A stretch of DNA of 64,000 nucleotides from Dendrocalamus latiflorus. Taxonomy: Eukaryota; Streptophyta; Magnoliopsida; Poales; Poaceae. A model generated the notes under the pieces. The model did not search any database and was not told the DNA's origin. It was given only the letters and a program-made list of their open reading frames with translations. The stretch is taken from the NCBI GenBank assembly GCA_017311315.1, contig CM029669.1:17395102-17459101 (forward strand). Reading direction: 5' to 3'. This document shows positions 33,401 to 45,429 of this stretch, piece by piece (the first letter of the stretch is position 1; each line of letters starts with the position of its first letter). Position numbers and translations under genes: made by a program.

Positions 33401-33640
33401 ATTTTTGATTTATTTCTTAATTGGAAAAGATCAAAGAGACTAGCAGGTGGGGCCCACAAGTTTTAATTTATTTTTGAATTAATTTACTAAAGGAAAATGG
33501 CTCAAGGGGCTGACATATGGGTCATTCCTTGTAGAGAACAGTGAAATAGGGCCCAGTCAGTGGCTCTTAAACATTTAACCGGTTTAAATAGGATTTTTAA
33601 ATGGGAAGGGGCCCACATGTCATAGAGTGAACAATTAACT
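30470..33640. other. Long AT-rich intergenic stretch, no gene recognised
   Basis: No exon series, RNA gene or bounded element was identified. At 32400-32850 the motif TTACATCCACC/TTATATCCACC recurs irregularly (about 32410, 32463, 32490, 32520 and 32825), suggesting an old repeat. Frames at 30850-31390 and 31930-32170 have no recognisable domain. Confidence 0.4.
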
Positions 33641-33649
33641 TAATGAAAT

Positions 33650-34893
33650 GGGGCTTGCACATTAGCGAGGGGTTTAACAAATTAAGCATGGTCATTAATT
33701 AATTATGCATCCTAATTCTAATGATAGGTGAACAGTGCTTCTCCTTCCCGTCGAGGAGAGCGATGCTCGTCACACGCGAGAGGAGCCACGACGACTGACG
33801 AGGAGGGCAAAATGGGTTGCTTGTCTCGGACCGCACCTCTAGGCGAGGCAGCATGACCTAATTTGGCGTGCGAGGTGGCCGACAGTGAAACACGGGTGCA
33901 CGACACCGCAGCGACCGATGGCACCAAAAGCTAATTAGCTGCTAGGGGAGCATCTCACGACTAGGAGGGCCTCACCAGCAGTGAAGGTGGGGCTCGGGGA
34001 GGTGTAGAGTGTTTTGGTGGCATGGACGGTGGCGATAGAGAGGAGGACGATGAGGGTAGCTCGTTGGAAGGGTTGAAGAAGGTTGGTGTCGCTCGGGATG
34101 GCATTAGTGCTTCCACGCGATGCTCCTAGCACGATGAATCGGGCGAAGACGCAAAAAATCGGCAATGGCGTCGGCGACGGGAATTTGGCCAGAGCTAAGG
34201 AAGAAAGAGGTGTGGGAAGCTCTAGGTGGCAATTGGAGCAGAGGGGGAGCAATTGAGGGTAGGTCGAGAAGATTTGGAGGCTTTATAGCTGAGGAGGGGG
34301 AAGATGGCCATTGGGGCGGCATTAATGCCATGCGGAGGCTAAGGGTAGCAGTGCCAACGTGTAGCACAGCATAGTGCAAGGAGGCAAAGCCAGCATACGG
34401 TGTGGGGAGGGGGCGCAATGATTGGGCACGAAGAAGCTAGGCACATGGTGCAGATGCGAAGTAGGAGTAGCGGGCACAACAGGGAGAAGAGGGAGAGGGA
34501 GAGGAAGAGGGGAGGAGGGTTAGGCAAGGTCGGCACTAAATTAGCAAGAATAAGGGCGCACAGGGGATAGGATGGCCGGCACTGTAGCGGCACAGTGCTA
34601 GGTAGCGTTGTCGCGTGCGCAGTGGGCATGGGCTAGGAGCGCGCACGACACCGGCAGTGTGTGTGCAAGGCACGCACGGCAAGGGGAGGGAGCGGCATGG
34701 ACTGGCGTGGGCCAGGCCAAAGGCTAGGTGGGTCGAAAGGGAGGGAAAAGATGGGTTGGGCTTGGCCAAACCGAGGCTTGGGTTTGGATTTTTTTTGAAA
34801 TTTGAAAAGAATTTGAGTTTGAACTTTTGATTTGAATTCAAATTGGCAAATTTTTACTCAAGCACTTTGATCTCCCAAAAATGGGATGTTACA
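33650..34893 (-). repeat. Probable LTR relic (solo or fragmentary, Ty3-gypsy-like)
   Basis: Read on the minus strand from 34893, the sequence begins TGTAACATCCCATTTTTGGG and passes into an AATTCAAATC-rich stretch and then a GC-rich body with many CCTCC and CACGCC blocks. This is the style of many grass Ty3-gypsy LTRs, which often begin TGTAACA. I could not find the other end or a partner LTR, so the left limit is arbitrary. No protein-coding frame is supported. Confidence 0.4.
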
Positions 34894-34898
34894 CCTCC

Positions 34899-35711
34899 GG
34901 CACTTGAAGCATCAGTCTAGAGGGCTTTTGTGAGGGGCATTTGTAACCATGCAAGCATTTGATCTTGCTTTCTGGATGCTTTACAATATTTCTTACTTCA
35001 AAATTCAGATCTTGAAATTTGATAGCTATAATTAGAGAAGTTAATTTTCCTGGTGGAGGAATTTTTTTCAGGAATACATAGGAGAATTGCACATCTTTTC
35101 ATTGATCGAGGAATCAGTAAGGAGGAAATGTTAGCTCTTAAAAAATGTCTCTATAAAATATAATGAGTAGTGGATGGAACACATACGCAAGACTACTATA
35201 ATTCATTTGTTTCTTCATGTATCAACAGTTGTTGATTTCGTGCACATTATCAAAAACAGTTTAGTAGGTCCGTTTAGAATATATCCCGAGAGCTTTCGCA
35301 TCTCCGGTTGCCCAGCTATTGCTTTGCATGGTTAGCAACACCAAGGATTCCTTGTGAGCTTTATCTCAGAGAAAAAAACAAAAAAAATTATATGCAAGCA
35401 TAATTGGTATATATATAGAACATATATAGATCTACTCAGTCACAATTCATATGGCATTACACTCATTGATGCGAGCTCGCATGTAAGCAAATCCAGGGAT
35501 ACAATTGGACATACAGGTAATACAGTACGCACCATCTTGATCTTCAAAAAAAAAACTCCATCTTGAAAGGAAAATCGTGCTCAAGTTTGTGTACTATCTG
35601 TTTAATTTTCGTGAAAGACCCACAATTATTGTGATTTCTCTTTTTTGTACTTACTTGCACGTTAGTGGGGAATAGGTTATGTGAAGACCAAATACCATTT
35701 TTTCTAGCTGA
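34899..35711. other. Intergenic sequence, nothing recognised
   Basis: AT-rich sequence between the LTR-like relic and the Ty1-copia element. No coding exon or bounded element was found. Confidence 0.35.
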
Positions 35712-35716
35712 AACAT

Positions 35717-37597
35717 TGTTGGATCGAAAACGGCGGCAGAGGGGGGGTGAATGTCGTCTTTAAAAATTTTTCGCCCCCAAAGTATTCACGCGAATCTCAA
35801 CTCAACAAAGAAATGAATTTGTCACGGCAAGGGAACTGAAGAAATTCATTGCCATCGCAAAGAAACAGCAATAAAAGTTGTCACGGCAGAGGATCAGCAA
35901 GATTTGCTACCACGGCAAGGAAATTAGCTGCCACGGCAAGCATACCGGATCAAAGTGCTGCCACGGCAGCTGCTGGCCGAGAAGAACTGCTGCCAAACAA
36001 CAGTAACCAGCTGGAAACAAAAACCTGCTCTGAACTGAAAAGTTTCAGCTAGAAACGGTAACAATTTCAGCAAACCGAAAAACTGAGAATTTGCATGTAA
36101 AACTATGAAAATGGTGGAATCTTTCCATACTTTTCGGCACAAAGCAACTCCAAAACATACTAAACAGCAAGAGGTCTAGGGAGAACAAAGAAATTAAACA
36201 AAAGACCAAGAATTTCAGATTTTCACAGAAATCTGAAATTTTACCCGAGCTGACCCAAAAATCAAATTACTCCCCAACCTTTGATTCTTTGGCTATGAAA
36301 CTTTGAGGATAGCTAAAAGACAGCCTCTGGACTCTAGGTTTCAAATTTCAAGCCATCTCGCAAAGGGAATTTAGAATAGCATCCAAACCCTAGAATGAGC
36401 AAAAACTGAACAAGAACAGCTCAAAATCCAAATTGCTATCTCTTCACTGATCCCTTGGCCATAAAATTTTGGGACTAGCTAGTAAATAGCCTCTGGACTC
36501 TCCATATCAAATTTCAAGCCATCTAGCGAAGGGAATCAAGAGTTTCTCCAAAAACGTAGAAACTGAAATCATGAACAGAGGGAGGCCAAAATTTAAAACT
36601 GAAATTAAATCGAAGATTGCTCTTGGGAAACTCGATCAAATGATCTTGAGGTCATATCCCATCGCTGAGCAACCCATTTTGCACCTCCACAGCAAGAACC
36701 AACTCAAAACTCAAAAAACTGAAAAATCAATCAAAGAGGCATCGAAGGCCAAAAACACCAGAGAAGCACGATCTCAAACAAAAGCCATCTTGGATTGATA
36801 AAGAGGAAGAGAGATACATGATTATAAGAAGTATCAGCTCATATAATCTCTACAACCCCATACATGCTTGGAATGATCAAGAACTCTCCATCCTTCCAAG
36901 AACAGAGCTCTCACATAGAAGACATCGAAGGGGACACAGCCAACAGCCTTCCTGTCTCTCCCACCAACTAAAAACTAAAGCCAAAAACAACCCTCTAAAG
37001 CCTATTTTGACTAAGTAAACCCTAGAATCCATAAGGGGGTATGCAGCCATCAACATCTATTTATAGCCCTTGGCTAACGGGTTTCCAACCCGTTACGCCC
37101 GCTGGATTCAACGGAGCCCGCTCCCGCTTGTGCAGCCTCGCGAAATTACCGATTCGCCCCTCCTGCACATTCCGGGAAGCATCCGCGCTCCTTGTCGTCC
37201 ACGACTCACAACCACATCGAATCTCAGCCGTCTTCGACACATCCGACCGTTCTGACCTCGACACCGCCTGTGTCTAGTCCGGTCACCTCGTGTCTCACCA
37301 CGACTCCGCCTCGACGTCCTGCAGTCACACAGACAAGAAACATGTCAAATAGCACCGCTCAATACATGAAAGCGTAAATAGCATAAACACATCATACTTA
37401 CCTATGATGAAGTCCAAACCTGTCGAATCATCGGAATATGCATCCTAATCTCACACGACCAAGTTTTGACCAAGTCCGACCGAACCCGATTGCACCCCGC
37501 AACGTCAAGGTCCGAACCCCTCAAACCAAACTCGACTCTCCTAAACCGATGTCAATTACTCATCATAAGCACGAGATGACCTCCACATGGTCTCTCA
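35717..37597 (-). repeat. 3' LTR of the Ty1-copia element
   Basis: This 1881-bp repeat is nearly the same as 45430-47313. On the plus strand it starts TGTTGGATCG and ends GGTCTCTCA. Open frames within it (for example the 36571-37018 and 37041-37377 stretches) recur in the other LTR and are not genes. A motif CACGGCA recurs near the left end (about 35823-35970). Confidence 0.93.
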
Positions 37598-39295
37598 ATC
37601 TCCCCCTTGATGAGTATATTGACAAACGCAGAAAAAGCACGAAGTTGAGTTTCTTTGTGAAGAGTCCAACATGGTCCAAACGAAGGCAATGAAGCGAATG
37701 ACCATGTCGACAGAAGGAACATTAGAGCAACAACAGAAAGAGCAAATTGTTCTCCAAAGCTCTAGAATGATCCTAAATGACTTTTTCTCCAAAATTCTCC
37801 CCCTTTTGGCAATAAACACATCAAGGATGCAAAAGAGACAATGTGACATGATATTGGATGAAATGGCTGAAGTTTGATTTATTCTAAGCATTTAGAGCCA
37901 TGAGAATTATCCAAAATGACCAACAAGTATTACATCAAGCCATAACTCAATAGAATGCTAGCTAGATTATGACAAGATATGTATAAGCCAGCTAGAGCAA
38001 ATATATGATGATCTGAAATGTAGAGCATTTTTTAGAGCATGTCAAGTCATCAATGATCAAAGTCTAGCTAGAGATATCCAAGGATGATGCAGGCCATGTC
38101 AATAAGCTAATCGGAACCAAGAAGCTAAAATTGAGTTCAAATAGAGTGCTATAAGCTCAAGAATGAAACATTGGTTCAAGTACTTGGTTCTTTTTGTAGC
38201 TTAAGAAAATTGAGCACAAATGACATATTTTCTTTTGAAACTTATGGTCGTTTCCAACCGATAATTTTATCATGTGCTAGATCTCAAGCCTTATGTGACC
38301 ACTCCAAGTAAGAAGCTTAAGAAGATAGTCTAGGTCATCCAAAACTCCCCCTGAGTTCATGCCTAGTGCAATGGTAAGCCGTCTCATGAGAAAGAATTGG
38401 CGAGTTCAGTTTTTTCGCACAAAAAAGATCTTTTTGCTTTTTAAACATGTTGTACTAACTCATGCTACATCAAGAACTAGCATAGCTCAATCTAATGCTC
38501 AACCAAGATTCAAGACTCAACTCAGCCTATTTGACATGGCATGAAGCATAAAAGGATAACTCAAAAAAGACTAATCTCGAGAGCTAGCATGATAAGTTTT
38601 AATTCAAGTTGAACAATTTTAATTAACTTATCATGACAAAAGCTAGTCTACACATATGAAGTCATGATCAATCTAGCAATGAAGCACAAATCATGGCAGG
38701 ATGTAAAACGATGTAAACATGTCATGAAAGGATAATAATCAAAGCTCAATGTAGGTATTTACAATGCAGAATGACATGCAAGAAATCCAACTCTCCCTCA
38801 ACATGTGATGCAACTTTTAGTTCAAGTTGAGTTATGTTAATATTATGCTCCAGAAGCTCCCAAAAGAACTCCCCTTGAACCAAAGCAGTAAAATCGAGAA
38901 GCTGACAAAAAAATCAAAGAAAGGGCAGTCCTTAAAGCATAGATAAGATATAGAGGATACTTATGGCTCAGACTGACTCTCATCTACCCCATATGACTCG
39001 AGGACTATCAGCTGGTCTACTAACAACCTGGGGAGCAAACACGTATCCTGTTTACCCGAGGGTGGCCCAACCCTCGCTAGAACCCACAAGAAGTGAGTAA
39101 GCTCAACCTAGAGAGAAGAGAGACAGCTAAGCAGCATCCTAGAGTCATAAGATAAGAGGAAGAAGACTAAGCAACTAGACAAGAGAGACACTCTAATCTT
39201 ATGCTAGAAGGACTAAGCCCAACGTACCCGTATGCAATGCAAAAGGAGTAAGAGCATAATCAATATAATAAAGCAGTAAAGCACAAAGCTCCCCC
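37598..39295 (-). other. Non-coding tract between pol and the 3' LTR of the copia element
   Basis: About 1.7 kb lie downstream of the pol stop, on the element's strand. They contain no domain and end in the polypurine tract next to the LTR. The composition is A-rich on the plus strand. No envelope-like frame could be supported. Confidence 0.6.
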
Positions 39296-42200
39296 TCACA
39301 ACAGTTCATAAGGACAAACCACCCCAAGCTCTCCCCGCAGAGCTGAAAACCTCGAGCTATCCAAAGGCTTGGTGAAGATATCAGCCAGCTGGTGGTCACT
39401 CTCCACAAACTGGAGCACTATGTCACCCTTCTCTACATGGTCTCTAAGGAAGTGGTAGCGAATATCAATGTGCTTGGTCCGAAAGTGTTGCACTGGGTTC
39501 TTAGCAATGTTAATCGCAGAAGTGTTATCACAAAAGAGTGAAACACTATCTATGACTAACCCAAAGTCCCGCAGGGTCGAAGTCATCCAAAGCACCTGAC
39601 TACAGCAACTGGCTGCAGCAACGTACTCGGCCTCTGCGGTGGACTGTGCAACACCGGACTGCTTCCTCGAAGACCAAGAAACGAGAGAAATGCCAATAAA
39701 TTGACAAGTGCCAGATGTGCTCTTCGTATCTATCCTACAGCCAGCAAAGTCTGCATCCGAGAAGGCTCTCAAGGAAAGACAAGAAGAGGAAGAGTACCAG
39801 ATACCATAATCAATGGTAGCTCGAAGGTACCGAAGAATGCGTTTCATCGTTTGACGGTGAGATACGCGAGGAGAAGCCTGAAACCGAGCACAAAGACACA
39901 CGGAGAAGTGTATGTCCGGTCTCGAGGCAGTGAGGTACAAGAGGGAGCCGATCATACTACGATACTCCTTCTGATCGACTGGCTCGCCGTCCTCATCTGG
40001 GTCGAGTGAAGCTGATGTAGCCATCGGAGTGGACACCGGCTTACCATCACTCATATCGAATCGCTTCAGGAGGTCTCGAGTGTACTTGCCCTGATGCAAG
40101 AAGGTACCCTCCCGAGTCTGCTTAATTTGGAAGCCAAGGAAGAAACTCAACTCTCCCATCATGCTCATCTCAAACTCCGAGCTCATGACGTCGAAAAACT
40201 TGGAAACGAGAGCATGCGAGGAGCCGCCAAAGATAATGTCATCCACATAAATCTGGACGAGCAGAAGATCAGTGCCATGCCGGCGGATGAACAGGGTCTT
40301 GTCTACTTACCCATCTCAAAACCATGACTCAACAAGTAGGACTTAAGCCTCTCATACCAAGCTCTAGGGGCCTGCTTAAGTCCATACAACGCTTTGGAAA
40401 GCTTGAAGACATGGTTTGGGTATTTGGGGTTTTCGAAACCTGGAGGCTGTCTCACATAGACTTCTTCCTCAATAAAGCCATTGAGGAAGGCACTCTTGAC
40501 GTCCATCTGGTAAAGCTTGAAACCTTTAGAAGCTGCGAAGGCAAGCAGGATTCTAATGGCATCAAGTCTAGCTACAGGGGCAAAGGTCTCCTCGAAATCT
40601 AGACCCTCAACCTGGGAGAACCCCTGAGCTACCAGTCTAGCCTTGTTTCGAATAACCACACCATCCTCACTCTGCTTGTTCTTGAACACCCACTTAGTCC
40701 CAATGACATTGTGACCTCGTGGGGGCTCAACAAGCGACCAGACCTTGTTCCTCTCGAAATTCTCTAACTCCTCATACATGGCATTGACCCAAGACTCGTC
40801 AGAGAGGGCATGACAAACGTCCTTGGGCTCGAATGAGGCGACAAAGGCAGAATGGAGACAGAATTGAGACATGCCAGATTTTGAACGAGTGACTTGCTCA
40901 AAGAGGTCTCCAATCATCTGCTCGGAAGGATGCCATTTCTGGATATGTCGGGGAGGTCCTGGATGAGAAGAAGAAGTGGCCTCTCCCTCACGAGCTGAAG
41001 AGGTAGGAACAGAGCCACTAGCTCCCGTGGAAGCAGAAGGCATGGGCTGATCACCTGGAGGTGCAGTGGAAGAAGGCACCTCGAGGGGTGGATGAGGAAT
41101 TGGATCGGGTAGGCAACCCTCATCTCCATCGTCCTCATCATCCACATAGATGGGCCCGGACTGCTCTAAAGAACCTGAGATATCGGGCCTAGTCCCTGGA
41201 CTGGCCTCGTCGAAGGTCACCTCACAGGTCTCTACCATTTTACTAGACTCGCAGTTCCAAACCCGATAAGCCCACGAAGAAGTCGAGTAACCTAGAAAGA
41301 TCCCATCACAAGAGCGCGACTCGAACTTGTCTAGGTTCCCAGACTTCAGAATAAAGCACTTGCAACCAAACATATGAAAATGAGATACACTGGGCTTTTA
41401 CCCATACCTCAACTCATAAGAAGTGCAGTGCAAGTGTTCCCGAAGAAAAACTCGATTTGAGACATGGCACGCGGTGGCTATAGCCTCAGCCCAAACTTCC
41501 GCGGTGTAGAGTACTCATCGAGCATCGTCCTTGCCATCTCGACCAAGGTATGGTTCTTCCTCTCCACGACGCCATTCTGCTGTGGGATGTGCGGAGAAGA
41601 GAACTGGTGCTCTACACCCGTCTCATCACAAAACCTCTCAAAGTAGGAATTCTTGAACTCTGTGCCATTGTCACTGCGGATCGCTCGTAAGGCACCCGGG
41701 AGCTCAACAGAAAGCCTACTGAAAAGACCTCGAAAATGTGTAAACGTCTCATCCTTCGAGGCTAAGAAAAACACCCAAGAATACCTCGAGAAGTCATCGA
41801 CCACGACAAGAACATACCACTTCCCTCCTGCTGACTGCACTCGAGTTGGTCCAACTGTATCCATATGGAGCAGCTGTCCTGGTGCATCGGTCATAGTAAC
41901 TGTGACCGGAGGGTGAGAAGCGGCAACCATCTTGCAGTGCCGGCATGGAGCACAAACAAGATCTTTGACCATCTTGAGTTTCGGCAGACCACGAATGAGA
42001 TCGTGGCAGCTAACTTGGGTCACATGGTCAAATCCAATATGACCAAGTCTCCTATGCAATAAAGAAAGGTCGCGGGACTCAGAAGCAACTAAACATCTGA
42101 GCGGATCACCAGAAGACTCAGAAAAATCAGCACGAAAGATCCTCCCAAAACGAGAAATCCCGCAAACCAGACTACCCGAAGAATCAAGAATTTTGCAAGC

Positions 42201-42491
42201 ATTTTTCTTGAAGCTCACCTCGAAACCGTCATTGGTAAGCTGAGAAACGGAAAGCAGATTATACTGCAGCTTACTAACCAAGGTAACATCTTTCAGAATG
42301 AAAGAATCATTAACGCGCACTTTACCTTTGGCGATGACGCGCCCAGATGAAGCGTCTCCGAAGGTCATCGTCTCATCACCTGGAGCACGGGCAAGGGAAG
42401 AAAACCAACGGGAATCTCCGGTCATGTGTCGTGAACACCCGGAGTCTACAAGCCAAACCTTTCCCTTTCCTGCCCGGCGAACCTGAGTCAA
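39296..42491 (-). pseudogene. Ty1-copia pol (protease, integrase, reverse transcriptase, RNase H), broken
   Basis: From 42491 downwards: protease motif WLVDSGCSRHMTGD; the GAG-pre-integrase region with LHRRLGHIGF and CAPCRHCK (HHCC zinc finger); and the integrase core with LHMDTVGP, IRSDNGTEF and PQQNGVVERKNH. Reverse transcriptase follows from about 41000 (GTKWVFKNK, MDVKSAFLNG and LKQAPRAWYERL), with the MDDIIFGG block after 40246. RNase H follows (FSDADFAGC, STAEAEYVAA and ADIFTKPL), ending at 39296. Breaks: a frameshift near 41490 in KFW-type sequence, a TAA at 41398-41400, and a one-base loss near 40305. A frameshift near 42490 separates it from gag. No active polyprotein can be made. 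Confidence 0.9.
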
Positions 42492-45373
42492 ACAGAGAGT
42501 AAAGTCTCAGTACTGGGGTAAATCAAGAGTGATTTTGGCACCCAATACAGAGTAACACGTCGAGCAGATGAAGTAGCAAAGCACGACTGACCTCTATCTA
42601 CCCTACGCTCTCTGTCACTCAACAAGCCAGAAAGTCTGTGTGCAGACCTGAAGCTGTTGTTGGGCTTGACTGCTACAGAAGGGCGAGTCAAGAAACCAGC
42701 AACATGCTGATCACGACCAAAGGGAGCATGAGGACAAAAACCAGAAAACTCGGAAAAACCAAGTCCTCGATGCTGCCCAAAACCATCTGAAGCATCTGAA
42801 GCAAACTTAGACCTCGTGTTGGTCTTAGGTGCACTCAAGGTCTGGGGCTGACCCTGAATATGGCTAAGAGCTGCAGCACGGTCTCTACGCGCAATCTTGG
42901 CACGTCTGAAGCATCGATCGATCGAGTGTCCATCCTTCTGATAGAAGGTGCAGTGGTACTTCACCTTCTGAGAGGTAGAAGTAGCATGGGGAGGCTTCGC
43001 CTTCTGAGAGGCCGAAGTAGCAGGTGAGATCACCTTACTGTCAGAAATCCCTTGGACAAAACCCGCTGACTTAAATTGGACTTTCTCGGTCCTGGGCTCA
43101 GTCTCGATCACACCTGGTACTATGGGTTTGAGCACGGCTGGTGGATGCTTCCTCATGTCCTCATAAAAATCGTATCCTAGACCCTGATTAAATCTGCAGA
43201 TTTTGGATTGGTCTAGAATAAGATTGAGTTTCTTCTTGCCGCCTACAAATCTCTCGAGAGTGTTCATAAGGTACTGACACTCCCGAAAGAGAGAAGTGCA
43301 AGAAGAGCAGGGGAAAGAAGAGACAGCAGAAGGTAAGGGAGCAGAAGAAGAACCAACAGTAGAGGAAAGAATGGCTTGTGCACGCACAGCCGACTCTGAA
43401 GGAACAGTCCTACTACTAGCCAGTTGCTTCACGTCGCTAAGCGTCTCCCCCTTACCCTTGGGCTCCTTCCCCACCTCAGCAGTCACATCACAATGAGTTG
43501 ATGGCTTCTCTAGTAAATCCTTAGTTAGCTTCACACATTGTTCATTCAAAGCAATGAGTTCAAGTTTTAGTTTATCACAACTAATGCATGGTGAGCTAAC
43601 AGGATCCTTAGTCGCAAACTGAGCCATTTTCTTGTTATTGTCAATCATTTCTTGAAACTGCTTTGAGACAGATTCAAGTTCAGCAGTTAATTTAGGACAG
43701 TTCATACATGAAGCAATCGGTTCAAGTAAAGAATCATGCAACTCAGCAATTTTATGATCTGCCCGTTTTAGGTTCATCTTCAGTTTATTGCAATTTTCAC
43801 AAGACTCGGGCAGATCTAGGAGCATAGTATAAAGACCTCTAAAAGCGTTGTCCTTATCCTCACATGAGGTGCAAGCAATAGTCTCAACAGAAGTAGATGA
43901 AACAGGAACTACCCTACTCATCTCAAGCTCAGCCAAGAGACTAATATTCTCCACCTTAACAAGATCAAGTTCAGAGGACAGACTATCATGCGAGGTCCTT
44001 AGTTTCTCCATGTCACCCAACAGAGCACAGCATGTATCACAATCATCACTAGAGGGAGCAGATGTAATAGCAATAATCTCTAGTGACAATCTATCTACTT
44101 CCATCTCTAACTCAGTACACCTAGCCCTAGCTCTAGCATGAAATCCACCTAGCTTAAGAAAAGCATGATTGAGCTGGTCGTAGGTGGGGCATACCTCGTC
44201 CGAGTCGGAGTACAGCTCGCTGTCGCTCAGTTCACCCTCAAGGGCCATGAAGCACATGCCGGAGAAGTCGTCGCCGCTCTTGGGTTCTTGGTCACCCGTC
44301 CCGTCGTTGTCGCTCCATCCCTCCACCTCGCTGAGGTCGAGGTCGTCGAAGGCGGTGAGGACGCGGTGGAAGAGCTTCTTGGCCTTCCCAAAGTCGCGGA
44401 ACTTCTTCTTGCCTTGAGGGTGCGCTGGAGGCTTCTTGTTGCGGTTCTTGTCGGTGTAGTCGTTCTTGCTCGAACCGCCGTAGTCGTTCTTGGCCTTCTC
44501 CAGCTTGGAGCAGTTTGCCCGAATGTGGTTAGGGCCACCACACTCGAAGCAAATCACAGGTCCTCCTCTCTTTCTGTCCCTCCTCCTCTTGTAAGCATGG
44601 GAACACTTTCGAGCTAGGAGGGCTAGCTGCTCATCCTCAAGCTGCTCTAACTGATCATCAGTTACATCACAGAGAGCAGCGAGAGAGAAACCACAAAGCG
44701 AATCAGAAGAAAGACCAGAAGCCGAACTGGGATCGGTGACTAGGGCCATCGACTATGACTTCGACTTGCGAGAGACAATGTCAATCTCGTGAGTCTTGAG
44801 ACGCGAGTACAGCGCATCAAGAGTCAAAGTCGAGAGGTCCGTGGTGTCCTTGATGGTAGTCACATTCATCTCCCAAACCCGCAAATCAAGAGCCGTGAGC
44901 ATCTAACGAGCATTATCCGAGTCGGGGTATGTGAGACCGACCGCTCGGAGGTTGCTCAGGATCTTGTGAAAACGCGCGAAGCACTCATCGAGGGACTCGC
45001 CAGCGAGCATTTCAAACTTGTTGTAATCTCGCTTGAACTGGTCCTGTCGAACTGTCTTGATCTGGAAGGTGCCCTCATGGTATGCATCGAGGGTCTCCCA
45101 GATGTCGAAAGCCGACGAGAGATGAGAGATGCGGTCAAACTCACTTCGGCTCAACCCCTGGATTATGATGTTCCTTGCCTTAGCGTTTGCCTCAACATCA
45201 GCCATGTTCCCGGCGTTGATGTTCTCATCGGCAGGAACAACATAGCGTACTTTGACCTTGCGCCAGATGACATAGCCCTGAGCCTGAATGTAGGTCTCCA
45301 TCCGGCTCTTCCAGAAAGGATAGTCGATCCCATCGAAGACCGGGGGCTTGGTCGAGTACTTGTCCATCGCCAT
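42488..45373 (-). pseudogene. Ty1-copia gag with a long CxxC/coiled-coil extension, broken
   Basis: The first part (45373-44903) is a UBN2-type gag: FDGIDYPFWKSRMETYIQ and YNKFEMLAGESLDECFARFH. TAG codons at 44903-44905 and 44750-44752 interrupt the same frame. The frame then stays open for 753 codons to 42488. This holds a CCHC knuckle (CFECGGPNHIRANC), an acidic region, and a long helical stretch with a CxxC motif at intervals (CDTC, CTSC, CENC, CMNC, CISC, CSSC). A basic C-terminal part with YHCTFYQKDGHSIDRCF (a second C-H-C-type finger) ends the frame. The extension is much longer than a standard copia gag. Confidence 0.85.
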
Positions 45374-45429
45374 GGCTCTAGAGACCGGTTAAGATCTATT
45401 GAAAAGAGCTAACCAGCTCTAATGCCAAT

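Noticed and set aside
36571..37377. Small frames in the 3' LTR repeated at 46286-47093
   Set aside because: They are present in both LTRs at the same relative place and have no domain; they are LTR sequence.
43296..44617. Plus-strand frames of up to 150 codons within the copia gag
   Set aside because: They are antisense shadows of a long minus-strand gag frame with a clear zinc knuckle.
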